Made by a program: the position numbers and the translations under genes. Below, piece after piece: positions 22,535 through 33,677 of a stretch of 64,000 nucleotides of DNA. The stretch spans positions 31,536,953 to 31,600,952 of the forward strand of contig NC_084804.1 of NCBI RefSeq assembly GCF_963583255.1, given 5' to 3'. Positions within the stretch are counted from its first letter, which is position 1; every line of letters begins with the position of its first letter. The notes beneath the pieces were generated by a model, which made no database searches, was not told the origin of the DNA, and saw only the letters and a list, made by a program, of their open reading frames with translations. This stretch comes from Pyrus communis. Taxonomy: Eukaryota > Streptophyta > Magnoliopsida > Rosales > Rosaceae.

Positions 22535-23539
22535 TTACCCCCAGAAACTTCTTTCGTCGGACGCTTGAGCCATCCTGGCCAACGATGATACGAACATTTC
22601 CATCCCCGGCCGATAAAATTGTTCATGGAATTTCTCAACTAATTCGTCCCAACTCTGTACGGAGTTTGGTGGGAGATTAATGCACCAAGCAAAAGCTGAG
22701 CCTGTCAATGAAAAATTAAACAGCCGTAATTTATAGAAGTCGCTATTGACGTCTCCACACTGCGCCGTGAACCGAGCCACATGTTCTAATGAGGATAAAG
22801 ACGATTCTCCGACGAAAAGACTGAAATCAGGGATCTTGAAACCTCGCGGGTATTCAAACCTTTCTACATAAGCCGGGTATGGATTGATGAATTTTGGAAA
22901 CTTCGGTCCCTTCTTTAAGGCCGAGTCAATCATTCTCTGGACCTCGGTCATGTTTACGGAAGCGGCTTCTTCTCCCTGGCTTGGTCCGTCGGATCTATTG
23001 CCCGGTCCACCTCTTTTATCTAAGTTGATTGGTTGTGGCCGGGCGGACCCTTTCTCGGCTTGTACAGGAACATTCGTAGAAAACTGCCGAGGTTGGCCGA
23101 CCTGGCCATCTTCAAAGGCTTTGCTAACCAATAGTTCAAGCATCTTGGTCTGTGTGTCGTTATTACTTCGTGTTACGTCTAGTAAATCATTCATCTTTTG
23201 ACCAATCGACTGCTCGACCTGTCGATACTGTTCATCGAGTCGTCTTCGAAGAAACGACCTAGTTGGTGGATCAGAACCCTCCCTACCATTGTCGTCGCAA
23301 TCTTCCACTATTCCTTCAACGAACATGCCTGCTGTTTGGTTAGGGACTTCTGAGTTGCGAGGTTGTCCGCCGAGATAGATTTCATTCTCTCGACATGTCG
23401 CACTTGTGGCCTCGGGTGGCGCAACAATGATCAGATTTTTTTCCGAGTGCAAATCCTGCCCAAGGCCTTGCACTGGTAAGTCAGTTATTGACTTTCCCAT
23501 GATTGTTTTCTTCTTTACAGACCGTGTCTCAATGGTCAT
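22535..23539 (-). pseudogene. gag of the Tat element
   Basis: 334-codon open frame from a true ATG at 23539, 46 bp after the 5' LTR. The C-terminal half contains the Retrotrans_gag signature: RFTAQCGDVNSDFYKLRLF, then FNFSLTGSAFAWCINLPPNS, then SWDELVEKFHEQFYRPG. The N-terminal half is charged and low in complexity. It is the longest intact part of the coding region. Gag would build the virus-like particle. The next frame is separated by a stop at about 22532. Confidence 0.88.
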
Positions 23540-23562
23540 GAACTCCGAAGGTCTAGCACAAT

Positions 23563-23584
23563 GGTCCCATTAGGCGTGCCAAAA
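23563..23584 (-). other. Primer-binding region of the Tat element
   Basis: On the minus strand TTTTGGCACGCCTAATGGGA follows directly after the CA of the 5' LTR. A TGG start right after the LTR is what a tRNA-primed site needs. I do not assign the tRNA. Confidence 0.65.
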
Positions 23585-24708
23585 TGTTGACTCTAAAAAT
23601 TACAAAACCTACGTGGCGCGTAGGCCGAGTAACTAATAAGCTAATTACGTCCTTCGGTTGAGTGCGGGGCGTGCCAACTCGTCGGCCGAGGAGTAAAATT
23701 CGTTGATGTCGCGTTGAGCGCGTTGTTGACTTCTTTATCTTGCGACTGCGACCGAGGAAGGAACATTCTCGGTCTTTGGATTCTAAAGCCTGAAGACAAG
23801 GCTACTAGTTCTGCGAAGTTCACAAATCATCGGCGCCCGATTCGGTCACTGTGATTATATTCGTAAGAGTATAGGCATGTCGAATCGACACCAAACTATA
23901 CGGACACAAGTACTCAAATGTGATGCATGTCTTGATGATGAATGTAGTTCGACCGTCAGAATGCCGAACTCTGAAACTCACTTGTGAGTATCCAATCATA
24001 AAATCACTCGGTATCCAGTACGCCGAATAACGTAATTCGTAACACCTTACTACGCCGAGAGGGCTAGCAAGGTGACCTCTACCAACAAGGGTTCGAAAAC
24101 CCTTCTCGGCCGAGACATAGATAGGTAACCAGTCGGCCTCGACGCAGTGCTGTTTATCCAAACTGAAGGTGTTTCTCGGTTGGCTGATTCTGCGACAATA
24201 GTGCTGTTTATCCAAACAGAAGGTGTTCACCGGGTGCCTCCATAGTGCTATTTATCCAAACTGAAGGTGTGTCGGCAGAAAAAGAAAAGGAAAAAAATCT
24301 CAAGGTATTTAAGAGTCTTTGCACAGGGCAATTGTATGTTGAATTGAAGGACCTTCTTTGTTGCATGATTTCTTGTATTTATAGCACCCATTCCTTGAGA
24401 CCGAATCGCGCCCTTATCTAGATTGGGAGTCCTTGTCCCGTTCCAACTTTACTTCAAACAAACCTACTCCCATTAGGACTTTGAACTTTCCCCTCTTCCG
24501 AGGCTTTATTCTTTACTGACCGGGAATCTTGGTTGCACCAGGACTTCCTCGACCTTTTTGCTTATCTGGATTACTCCTTCTTAGGATAGGACTCGACCGA
24601 CCCTGCTAACTGGCCCGGAATCTATCAAGCAGCCCATAGTAGTTGACATAGCTTTGGGCCGAGCCCAACCCTATGCTCGGCCCAACAATATTATTTCGGG
24701 CCCAAACA
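23585..24708 (-). repeat. 5' LTR of the Tat element
   Basis: 1124 bp partner of the LTR at 9286-10417, with many single-base differences and one 8-bp indel near 23690. TATA box on the minus strand at 24376-24383. Confidence 0.95.
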
Positions 24709-25560
24709 GGTGTATATGGTATTTGAAAAACCAAGCTTGGCATGAAGGACTTAGTATTCATGTTTCTTATGCTTTGAGTTTATTGTTGGTCAGATCCATT
24801 ATACAAATATAATGGGGTCCCGTTATATGAATAATGTTGTTTGCGATTTATGTGTATTGAAGAGGTTTGGTGCTACATGTAGACCTCGTTGAGCCCTCAT
24901 TATTTTAGAGGTGTGTTGGCTTCCTCCCAATCATGGTTGAGTTAAGATAAATATTGATGGTGCTTGGAAGAGTGGTTCCGCTCATGCTGGTGGTTTATTT
25001 TGGGAATTCAAAAGCTAGTTCTTTGGAGCCTTTTGTTCTAACTTAGAGATTCCTAGCTATGTTGGGGCGGAGTTAATAGCAGTTATTAAAGCTATTGAAT
25101 TAGTTTCGGTTCGGGATTGAAATTAAATTTTGTTTGGTTGGAAGTTGATTTTATTTTGGTTCTTGACTTCTTGCGCTCTCCTCAATTGGTTCCTTGGCAG
25201 TTGAGAGTGGAGTGGAGGAATTAACTGCATAGAATTTCTCAAAATACATTTTTGGTCTTCTCACATTTATAGGGAAGGTAATCAAGTCGTTGACGCCCTT
25301 GCAAATCATGGTTCCTCTTCTATTGAATGTGGTTGGTGGGATTCTCCTCCTCATTTCATATTGTCGTATTAGCATCGTGATTATGTAGGACTTCCACACT
25401 ACCACTTTAAATAAGTTATCTTTTGTTGGCCTTGTTAATATCTTGTATTGGTTGTTGGAGGTTTTGTTTGTTATGGTTGCTATCATAGTCTGGGTTAGAC
25501 TTAATGTCCCCCTTGACTGTTTATAATTTTCTTCTTTTTTAATAAAATTACATTTTTGTC
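24709..25560 (+). pseudogene. LINE remnant, RNase H part (right half)
   Basis: After the GGTGT duplication, broken frames spell an IWYLKNQAWHEG-like segment and then an RVT_3 RNase H: NIDGAWKSGSAHAGG, SYVGAELIAVIKAIELVS, LEVDFILVLDFL and YREGNQVVDALANHG. It ends near 25545 with a 'tttttaataaaatt' tail typical of plant LINE 3' ends. Together with 8941-9285 it is one old L1-type LINE (or LINE-derived RNase H gene) split by the Tat element. Confidence 0.65.
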
Positions 25561-26020
25561 ATTTCCCATTATAACAATATTGGAGTAGGATTGACTTAGA
25601 GGTTTTACCAAAAATTAAAACAAAAAATAATAATAATAATAATAAAATCACCTTAAGAATGTCTTTAGTAAAAAGATTGCAAATTTGGAATGTAAAAACC
25701 ACGTTTACATCTCAATTTGCACCTTCAAGAAATGTGAAAGTGAATTTTACTCTAATGAAAATTATGTAAATTTAAAATCTCATTTATTTTTCTCATAGGG
25801 CTCATTTTCTAAAGATGTATATTTACATTTTCCGACAAAAATGATATTATACATCCTTCCATTAGAGAATTTTTTTGATCAACAAACAATATAAAATGTC
25901 TATTTTAAAGTCTTTCGTCTCTTCCATTGCAATGCTCCCTGAGCACAAAAGAGTATAGCTTCTATGTCCCATGGTTTGCACCTTGAGCAGAAGAAAGTAT
26001 AGTTATTAACTGCGTACTGG
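25561..26020. other. Intergenic, possible MITE debris
   Basis: No gene seen. 25650-25870 has an AT-rich stretch with weakly inverted ends (gtctttagtaaaaag / ccattagagaattttt) that may be an old MITE. The limits are uncertain. Confidence 0.35.
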
Positions 26021-26188
26021 AGAGATTTTTCAATGTAACCGGAACACAGGGTGGTACACTGCGTGTTATTATATAATTGGTGGGATATGTGTGTTGAAAA
26101 GTTAATAATTTAAAAAATAAAATTTCTCACCACTTATATAAAAACAAGAGGTCTACCACTTGTGTTCCGGTCACAATGAAAATTTTCT
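26021..26188. mobile_element. MITE, copy 1 of an adjacent pair
   Basis: Left end agagatttttcaatg...ccggaacac is matched in inverted form by gtgttccggtcacaatgaaaattttct at the right. About 168 bp, no coding potential. Confidence 0.65.
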
Positions 26189-26209
26189 CCGCATACTATC
26201 CGATAATTA

Positions 26210-26379
26210 AGAGATTTTTCAAGGTGTCCGGAACACAGGATGGTATACCATTTGTCTCCATACAAGTGGTGAGATTCTTGTGTTAAAAAATTAATAACAT
26301 AAAAAATAAAAATTTTCAGTACTTATATAATAACATGTGATGTACCGCTTACATTATGGACACAAGGAAAAATTTCTCC
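26210..26379. mobile_element. MITE, copy 2 of an adjacent pair
   Basis: Starts agagatttttcaaggtgtccgg and ends with the inverted tatggacacaaggaaaaatttctc. It shares layout and sequence with copy 1, 21 bp away, in the same orientation. Confidence 0.65.
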
Positions 26380-28033
26380 AGACAACGGGTGCACATTGCA
26401 TATACACAGGGATAGAGGACAATATATGGAAATTCAAGATTTTGTAAAATCCAAGGAAACCTTTTCGAACAGAAATTAAACGATGTTTAATGTTAGTTTA
26501 CAAACAAATATTAACAAGATAAGAAATAGCTGCAAGGGGCACGAAAGGGTTTTACCTGAATCAGCTATAAACAATTTTCTTGTTGTATCTATATAGATTC
26601 AACCCGGTACTTATCACGAAGCACTGGATTATTAATAAATAAGGAAAGGCTGATCTTGTTCCCTTGTGTGTCAATTAATCAATTAGAGTGGTTAGCCCAT
26701 GATGATATATTATCCAACCTTAACTTAGTGATCGAAGAGTGATGGATGACTTTGGGGGGACTCATCTGGTAGATGTAAATCTAAAAATTAATGTGATTAG
26801 TTATATATTTGATATGGACAGGTTGGAAGTCTGCCATGGCTGTGTATGTGGCAGCAGATGAATGGTACCAAATGGCCAAGGGCGGCACACCAAACAGACT
26901 GGACAGGGAGGGAGGAGATGGATAGTGAAAGGCAAGAATGTGACGGTGTGATATATATGTAAAAGACAATATGACATAAATCAGGAAAAAAACGTAACAT
27001 CTAGTTTAGTCCAGACAAGATACCATCATATAGAAACTAATTATAAGAATCATAAATGAAGTATAAAAGTAATTGTCTAATTGTAATCTTAAAAATTGGC
27101 AAATATTTGGCGAGTTCAATAAAAACGGAAATGTTTATGAAGATAGAATAATGTTAAAGACAACAAGTTGTGTAATTCCCCATAGCCTCTTAAATTGTGA
27201 AAATGATGAATAATCATGACTTGCCACCAGTTTTCTTTTCTTTCTTTTTTTTTTCTTTTAAGAAAAACAAAAAAAAAAAAGTTGTGTAACAAATTTGATC
27301 AATCTCAGATTAATGATGTGAAAAACGTCTTAATTTTAAATGAATACGAGTTTAATTCCAAATGAATACAAGTGAGTATGTATTGAGTAATTAAATTACT
27401 TTAATGATAAACTAGAGCAACCCTAATTGCAACTCACAACACCTAAGGGCGACCCGTCGCATCACCACACTGTCCGTCTCTCCTAGGTGGGAGGAGTTCT
27501 CTGTTTCTAAATTAACATCTCAATGTTTCTGTTGTATTCCAATACCATACATTGATCATCTATATACATAGTGATGTATTTGGAAAACTGATAACTTTTT
27601 TTCTCAATGGGGATTTGAAAAATGTTTATATAAATAACAAATAGACGAGATGGTAAAGTCAAGAGATATTGTGGGAGTGAATGTTGTTAAAACTTAAAGC
27701 TACAAACCTAGTTTAGTTAAGGGAATAATATATATAATATATAGTTATATGCGGAAAATCTTAGAACACAAAATAGCGGTGGGCGGGGGTGGCGTGTAAA
27801 CATGGTGTCACACTCACGCCGTCCAAACACAAGCTTTGCATCTCATTTTCTCAGCTGCCACCCCACGCGCAATGCCAATGCGCAATCAATACCATTACCA
27901 CTCTTATGTACTCTCTCCTCTCTTCTCTTAATTCCATATATACCATATCTCTTGTTTTTAAACTAATTACAATTAACTAGCTCTTTTCTTCATCTAAATC
28001 TTCATCTCATCACCATCGAGCAGCTGGCCCATG
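26380..28033. other. Upstream region of the NAC gene
   Basis: No other gene recognised. 27205-27240 carries a 'gacttgccaccagtt' phrase that recurs at about 49954. 27779-28030 becomes CT-rich and probably contains the proximal promoter of the NAC gene. Confidence 0.4.
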
Positions 28034-28043
28034 TATATAAATA
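28034..28043 (+). promoter_or_regulatory. Putative TATA box of the NAC gene
   Basis: TATATAAATA, followed about 30 bp later by a CT-rich, CAACAA-containing stretch suited to a plant transcription start near 28066-28075. It lies upstream of a good splice donor, consistent with a non-coding first exon. Confidence 0.55.
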
Positions 28044-28065
28044 CATTTATTAGCCTCTCTTTCTC

Positions 28066-28295
28066 TTCAGCAACAAATTAATATTCACTTCACAGATCTG
28101 CAGAAGCCCTCCCTCTCTCTTTCTCTCTCTCAAGCTAGGGTTCACCGGATCCAACTAATACATACATCTTCAATATTTCCATTCTTTTTTTTACGTCTTC
28201 ATATATCATCCTTGAGTATTTCCTTTTCTGATCTCTTACAAGTTCTTTTCTTAGCGCAAAGAAGGCAGTTGCAGCAACAGTTTTATTGATATCCT
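28066..28295 (+). other. Putative non-coding first exon (5' UTR) of the NAC gene
   Basis: CT-rich leader after the TATA box that ends in a consensus donor (CCT|GTGAGT at 28295/28296). The matching acceptor would be TATGCAG at 29882, leaving 23 nt of leader before the ATG at 29906. The intron (28296-29882, about 1.6 kb) holds TA and CA microsatellites and a MITE. This is an inference from splice signals only. Confidence 0.45.
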
Positions 28296-28363
28296 GTGAG
28301 TATTTTCCTGTGTGCATGATATAATTCAGCTCATGCATATGTTAATCACACTGTTACATGCAG

Positions 28364-28368
<5 letters not shown>

Positions 28369-28395
<27 letters not shown>
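28369..28395. repeat. (TA)n microsatellite
   Basis: About 13 TA units inside the putative 5' UTR intron of the NAC gene. Confidence 0.9.
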
Positions 28396-28397
<2 letters not shown>

Positions 28398-29191
28398 CAA
28401 CATATATATTGCTAAAATTGTTTTAATTTCTTAGTTCCTTTTTACAGATGAAATTACTAGCGTTTGTGTAATGCATCTACATTTACAGTTAATTAAAATT
28501 CACATTTTGTGTGATGGATGATCGATCAATGATTTGTTTGTACTAAATGTAGGTCAATCTTTTAATAATCTTACGGTAATTAATGAAAAAATTAGATTGG
28601 TTTTTATTGATTAGTTTTGATTGTGTAGTTAGCGTGGTTTGGGTATGAAATGAATTGTTTTTAAGGAATTTAATTCCACCACTGTCACTACCAGTAGAGA
28701 TCGACCGAGCAGGAGGTAGCAGGCAGGGAGTGCGCTGCACTCAAAGAAATATAACATGCTTGTGCCAGCAAAGTCAAGCTTTTCGGCCAACTTTTGTGTT
28801 CAATATATATTTGTCCCTGATTACTCCATGCAACTAATGAAAACAAATTTACTTATGAGCTTAATTATAGGATAATCCTATGTTCCAATGTTAGCGTGGT
28901 GGGTTCCAATCCACTACTACTCCTCTGTCATGATTTCTTTCTTTTCCGCAATGTCAAATAGCCAAAAACACATGCAGCACCACTATCAATTCCCACAAGT
29001 GAAATCTTCATAATTGCTAGCTAGATACTTAGCTACTATATAGCACAGGGTTTAGATATCATGCATACGACTTTCAGAATTCCTTCTTCAATATCCCTCC
29101 AAATTAAGAGTCAATAGTTTTCTTCACAAACTATTTGTTTGGTTGTCTTGTCTTTGATGTTAGACCTACGCCAATTACAAGAACCCTTCGA

Positions 29192-29456
29192 CTATGTTTG
29201 GGCAAGGAATTTTCAAATCCCTTTAAGGTCAAGTTATAAAGAAATGGATTACAAAATATTAGACAGAGAGAATTAAGAATGACAATCATGACCATCATAT
29301 AGGTATGTAAGAGGAATTTACAAGTGACACTTTCCATATAAGGATTTGTAAATCCCTTTCACATGTCTTTCTAATGATCATGGAAAACATTTCTAATTTT
29401 TTTTATATAACATTTGTAAATCTTTTAAGACTGAAAACTTTCTTACCTAAACATAG
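29192..29456. mobile_element. MITE with perfect 7-bp flanking repeat in the NAC 5' UTR intron
   Basis: 265 bp with inverted ends CTATGTTTGGGCAAGGAA (left) and CTATGTTTAGGTAAGAAA (right, reversed). Perfect direct repeats CCTTCGA flank it at 29185-29191 and 29457-29463. Target-site length and ends suggest a hAT-type (8-bp class, one base lost) or related MITE. Confidence 0.8.
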
Positions 29457-29526
29457 CCTTCGAGGGGTAGTCCATGTAAGAAAAAAATATATCATATGAT
29501 TCTTTTTATTTCATGTAATCATGAAT

Positions 29527-29574
29527 ACACACACACACACACACACACAAACACACACATACACACACAAATAC

Positions 29575-29608
<34 letters not shown>

Positions 29609-29609
29609 G
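29527..29609. repeat. Compound (CA)n-(TA)n microsatellite
   Basis: CA repeats with interruptions to about 29570, then TA repeats to 29608. A second CA tract lies at about 29789-29808. Confidence 0.9.
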
Positions 29610-29905
29610 GGGCAATTCTATGGCATCCTTTAATAAAAAGCATGTGGTATCATTTTGAACATTAGTAGTGCAATACAATCACATTCAAGTATAATATCTC
29701 ACATTTAATATGATTAAGATAAAGTTAAAGTTAATAACACCACATTACTTTGTTATTATTAACAAGATTGGTAATTACATTGTGGACTGCACACACACAC
29801 ACACACACTCATGCACATATATAGCTAAGTCAAGAGAATAATTATAAGGACTCTCTCTCATACTTCCTTGCATGATATGCAGGTGCGTCTAGAATACCAT
29901 TAGTA

Positions 29906-31673
29906 ATGGAGATGGAATCTTGTGTTCCACCAGGCTTCAGATTTCATCCGACAGAAGAGGAACTTGTGGGTTACTACCTGAAAAGAAAGATCAACTCACT
30001 ACAAATTGATCTAGATGTCATCGTTGACATTGACCTATACAAAATCGAACCATGGGACATACAAGGTACTTTAAGAACCAACTTATTTTTAACGTTTGCA
30101 GGTTGACCTCGAAATGGCACAAAAAGATATGTACCTAAGAGGGGTTTCTGTGTTCATACTATTGGATATGGTAACGTGTAGAAGGAAAACAACATTGGAA
30201 AAATCCGTTGATGCTTGTTAGGAAAAACAAAACAAAATAGATAGCGATTTAATACTTCACTTTAGCTATTTGCACTCCAAACAGTATAGCTAGCATTCAA
30301 AAAAAGAATACATGAAACTAATTAAACAATGATTAATCACTAACCAAAAACATATTGCACTTATCTCCTCTTTGATTAGTCAATTTCATCTTTTATACAG
30401 TACTTGACATTATGGTAGCTAGCATTAAAGTGCTATTGTGCATGCCACAATTTGGTGCAAGTGGCATGCATTTTCCTCAAAATTGTAACATAATAGAAAC
30501 AACATAAACACAAATGCTACACTTTGTCATCAATGGCTAAACAAAAGAGTTGTTATTGACATCGCATAAGATTATGAGCATATGGATGCATTCTGATAAC
30601 TGTGTATGTATTTTATGGTACAGCGAGATGCAAGCTGGGCTACAGTGAAAAGAACGAGTGGTACTTCTTCAGTCACAAAGACAAGAAGTACCCGACTGGA
30701 ACTCGAACAAATAGAGCCACATCTGCTGGATTCTGGAAGGCAACAGGAAGAGACAAGGCAGTGCTTTCAAAGAACAACATTATAGGAATGAGGAAGACCC
30801 TGGTGTTCTACAAGGGACGAGCACCTAACGGCAACAAAACCGACTGGATCATGCATGAATATCGACTCCAAACTTCGGAACATGCACCCCCTCAGGCAAG
30901 TTCTTCAATATCGTCCATTGATTAACTTGTTATTTAATTTTCTTCAGTTGATCGAGAAATTGACAATATAAATATATTAATTATATGAATAACTTTATTA
31001 TTAGAGAGAGATGTCATCATTAAACCCTAAACCAGTAAATAACGTGTGTTTACATACGTAGTTTGAATTTTTATATTATATGAATATATATTTTACACAC
31101 ACACACACGCATACTAATTTGCAAATTAACAAATCCGGCCTGGTTATGGTCGTGCAGGAAGAAGGATGGGTTGTATGTCGGGCATTCAAGAAGCCAAGTC
31201 CTAGTCACAGGCAAGGTTTTGAAGCATGGAAGCATGCTTACTATGTCAGAGATCATGCTTCATCTTCAAGCTTCTCAAGTGAAATGCCTATGTCTATGCT
31301 GATCAACCCCAATCAAGGTTTCCATCAACCTTTTCGTTCAGATCAGCAAGATCATTTCGTTTCGAACAACATTTTCTTGGGTAACCAGCTCATGGAACTT
31401 CCTCAACTAGAAAGCCCAACCATTTCAACAAGCTTTGTCACCAAAGAAAACATATTGAATAGCACTAATCTCAGCACTGAAGACTATGAGGACGACAGGA
31501 GCAACAACAATAACAGCAATCAACAAATAGATTGGAAAATTTTGGACAATTTACTGGAAGTGCAATTCACTGATAGGGCATCATTTTCTCATCCAAGTTT
31601 GTCGTCGGCACCCCAATATTATGAGCAAGAAACTCGAAGCAACCATCTTCTTGGATGCTTCCAAGACTTGTGA
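29906..31673 (+). CDS. VND7: VND7-like NAC transcription factor
   Basis: Three coding exons: 29906-30065, 30624-30895 and 31158-31673, joining in frame to 315 residues. The NAC domain occupies about residues 8-155: subdomain [19 protein letters not shown], then [60 protein letters not shown] and WIMHEYRL. This is the VND/NST subgroup, and the short linker after [15 protein letters not shown] is closest to VND7 (ANAC030). The C-terminal half is Ser/Asn-rich and acidic, as in activation domains. VND7 is a nuclear master switch for xylem vessel differentiation. Intron 1 is GT-AG. Intron 2 starts GC (CAG|GCAAGT) and must, because only this site keeps the NAC frame. The ATG chosen gives the usual start a few residues before PPGF. 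A leader intron is likely. Which VND paralogue it is remains a similarity judgement. Confidence 0.9.
30896..30901 (+). other. Non-canonical GC splice donor of NAC intron 2
   Basis: The exon ends ...CCTCAG and the intron begins GCAAGT. The only nearby GT (30900-30901) would shift the frame before the conserved EEGWVVCR segment, whereas the GC site gives phase 0 on both sides. GC-AG introns with otherwise perfect donors are a known minor class. Confidence 0.8.
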
Positions 31674-32355
31674 CAATAGAAGATCAATATAAATGGTCTC
31701 AACAACTTATTCTTGTTTGGCTCTTAAAAAAATAAAAAATAAAATAGTAGTCCAGTCCATATGTAGTTGTGCAGTCGGGACAAGGTTATATATTAAGTTG
31801 TTGAGATTGCATGCTTAAGAGTATCTCCAATGAAGATGTCAAAAATAAATAAATAAATAAAAAATATCCAATGTAAATTTTTAGGCTTATTTGGTAAATG
31901 TCAAATTTTCTTTTGCTCAAACTCATATGTTTATTCTAATTCATTTAATATTTGTAGCACCCGCTCTTCAAAAAATAAATAAAAACTAATTTTCATGATT
32001 TATTATTGGTGCATTACTAAGACTCACACAACACAACATTCAAAAAATCAAATTTTATTAAGTGACATTCCACTAAGAATTTGCATTTCATTTAAAGACA
32101 GTCTAAAGTTAACCTAAAGTACAATGAAGATATCTAGAAAATTACTAAGAATTTCGGTTCACAAGGCCAATTTTATCGTAGGCCACAATAATTTGGTTAC
32201 GGACCATGCTCAGTAGCCTGATTACGGAAAGTCAAGAATGTTGGGCTAGGTGGCTTTGTTTTGATGCCAAGAAACAAAAATTTTAACTTTTAAATGATAA
32301 TTTATGAATACTTTTGATACCGATATAATATTATCAAATAAAAAAAATCTTAAAT
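31674..32355. other. NAC 3' flank, intergenic
   Basis: Probable 3' UTR with A-rich 'aaataaaaaataaaa' signals near 31728. About 31820-31930 begins 'gagtatctccaatgaagatg', a phrase seen at the ends of small Harbinger-like MITEs. No further gene. Confidence 0.4.
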
Positions 32356-32628
32356 TGTTATAGGTTTATTTGACTGAACTATTCTAAAGGGAATAGAGAG
32401 AGGGTGGTTGGCGGCAATAAGAGAGAGAAGAGAAAGATTTAATTGTCAGATGTGTGTTTGTATCACCTCATTATGCCTTTATTTATAGTAGTAGAATAGG
32501 TTAAATCCTTACCCTTTTAGGATTACAACTCTAATAGGATATTAACTACTAAATGGAATATTCAAAGATATCCCAAGATACACTAGGATTTACACAATCA
32601 CATTCCTATTCTAAATATGACTACAACA
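32356..32628 (-). repeat. 3' LTR of the copia element
   Basis: 273 bp, partner of 37595-37866. It includes a 'tttatttata' stretch that reads as a TATA-like box on the minus strand (TATAAATA, about 32480-32490). Confidence 0.88.
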
Positions 32629-33021
32629 CTCTCATTAGATCTTCAGCAGAACATCGCATTGGATCTTCAGCAGATAAGGTAGAACATTTGATGAAGTCGG
32701 CAGCATAATGGGCAAATAGTAAAACTCACAAAACCTCGCTATGGTAAAACCTAAGGCAAGTGAAAACCCATATACTAAGGAGAAAAGTGAGAAGTATGCA
32801 TAATGTCTAAAACAAACGTCAAACAGGACGAAAGTAGTGAACTCAAAGGAGTATGATCATCCCAAGATGGGTGCCTAATCAAAACCTCGTTAGGTAGCAA
32901 AAACCCAGTGGGAAAAAGGCACATAATCATAGGAAAAATAGTACATTAAGATCAAGTGAGTATGCTTAGGATACTCCCCTTGAGTTAGACATAACTTCCA
33001 AATAAGAGAATTACAAGCAAT

Positions 33022-33674
33022 TCAACTCAGATAATTTACACATACCAATTCCTTGGACGAGCTTCTAAAAAGTAGACTTGGGCAATGACTTGGTGAAGAG
33101 ATCAGCCAGGTTGTCCTGAGTTCGGATATGCTTGACTTCAATGTTTGATGTTGTTGTTCCATGACTACTCTTAACCAAAAGCACTTGTGTGATGCTTCAT
33201 GCAAGACGAGGATCTTAGCATGGTTCGAAGAAGTCACAACTAGCGTTTTCTTAGTAGACCTCCAAGATATAGTTGTGTCTCAAATGATAAAGACATAGCC
33301 CGTTTGAGAATGTGCCATATGTGGGTCACACAAATATCCAGCATTCGCATAACCAATAAGGTGGGAATCAACCTAAGAACCGAAGGGGGCGACGACTCCT
33401 CTCTAGCGGAAAATGTCTTTAACACCATTCCACTATCTGTGTGTGGCACATTGCTGTATCTAGCCAAAAGATTAACAACGAATGAGATGTCAGGTCTAGT
33501 GCATTGAGCCAAGCATAATAAAGCCCCAATTGCACTTAGGTATAGAATTTTAGGCTCCAAAATCTCTTCTTTATCCTCTTTGGGACAGAAGGGATCCCGT
33601 TTAGCATCTAGAGTCCAAACGATCATAGGAGTACTTGAAGGCTTCACTTTATCCTCATTAAAACATCGCAACAC
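33022..33674 (-). pseudogene. copia RNase H / RT C-terminal region
   Basis: Broken frames encode ILYLSAIGALLCLAQCTRPDISFVVNLLARYSNVP, the region linking RT to RNase H in copia elements. The remaining RNase H is visible in fragments down to 33022. Stops and a frame change near 33238. Confidence 0.8.
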
Positions 33675-33677
33675 CTT

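Larger units (their letters stand above)
9286..24708 (-). mobile_element. Tat-lineage Ty3/gypsy LTR retrotransposon, with a nested insertion
   Basis: Near-identical LTRs (9286-10417 and 23585-24708) flank the unit, which lies between perfect 5-bp repeats GGTGT (9281-9285 and 24709-24713). Read on the minus strand the order is 5' LTR, primer-binding region, gag, protease, RT, RNase H, a second archaeal-type RNase H, integrase, antisense gene, polypurine tract, 3' LTR. Two RNase H domains plus an antisense ORF after integrase are hallmarks of the Tat group (Ogre/Retand relatives). Stops and frame changes break most domains, so the copy is dead. The LTRs differ at about 5% of sites by my hand count, pointing to an insertion several million years old. 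Confidence 0.93.

Noticed and set aside
30896..30905. The GT at 30900 as the NAC intron 2 donor
   Set aside because: It adds four bases and shifts the frame before the conserved EEGWVVCR segment.
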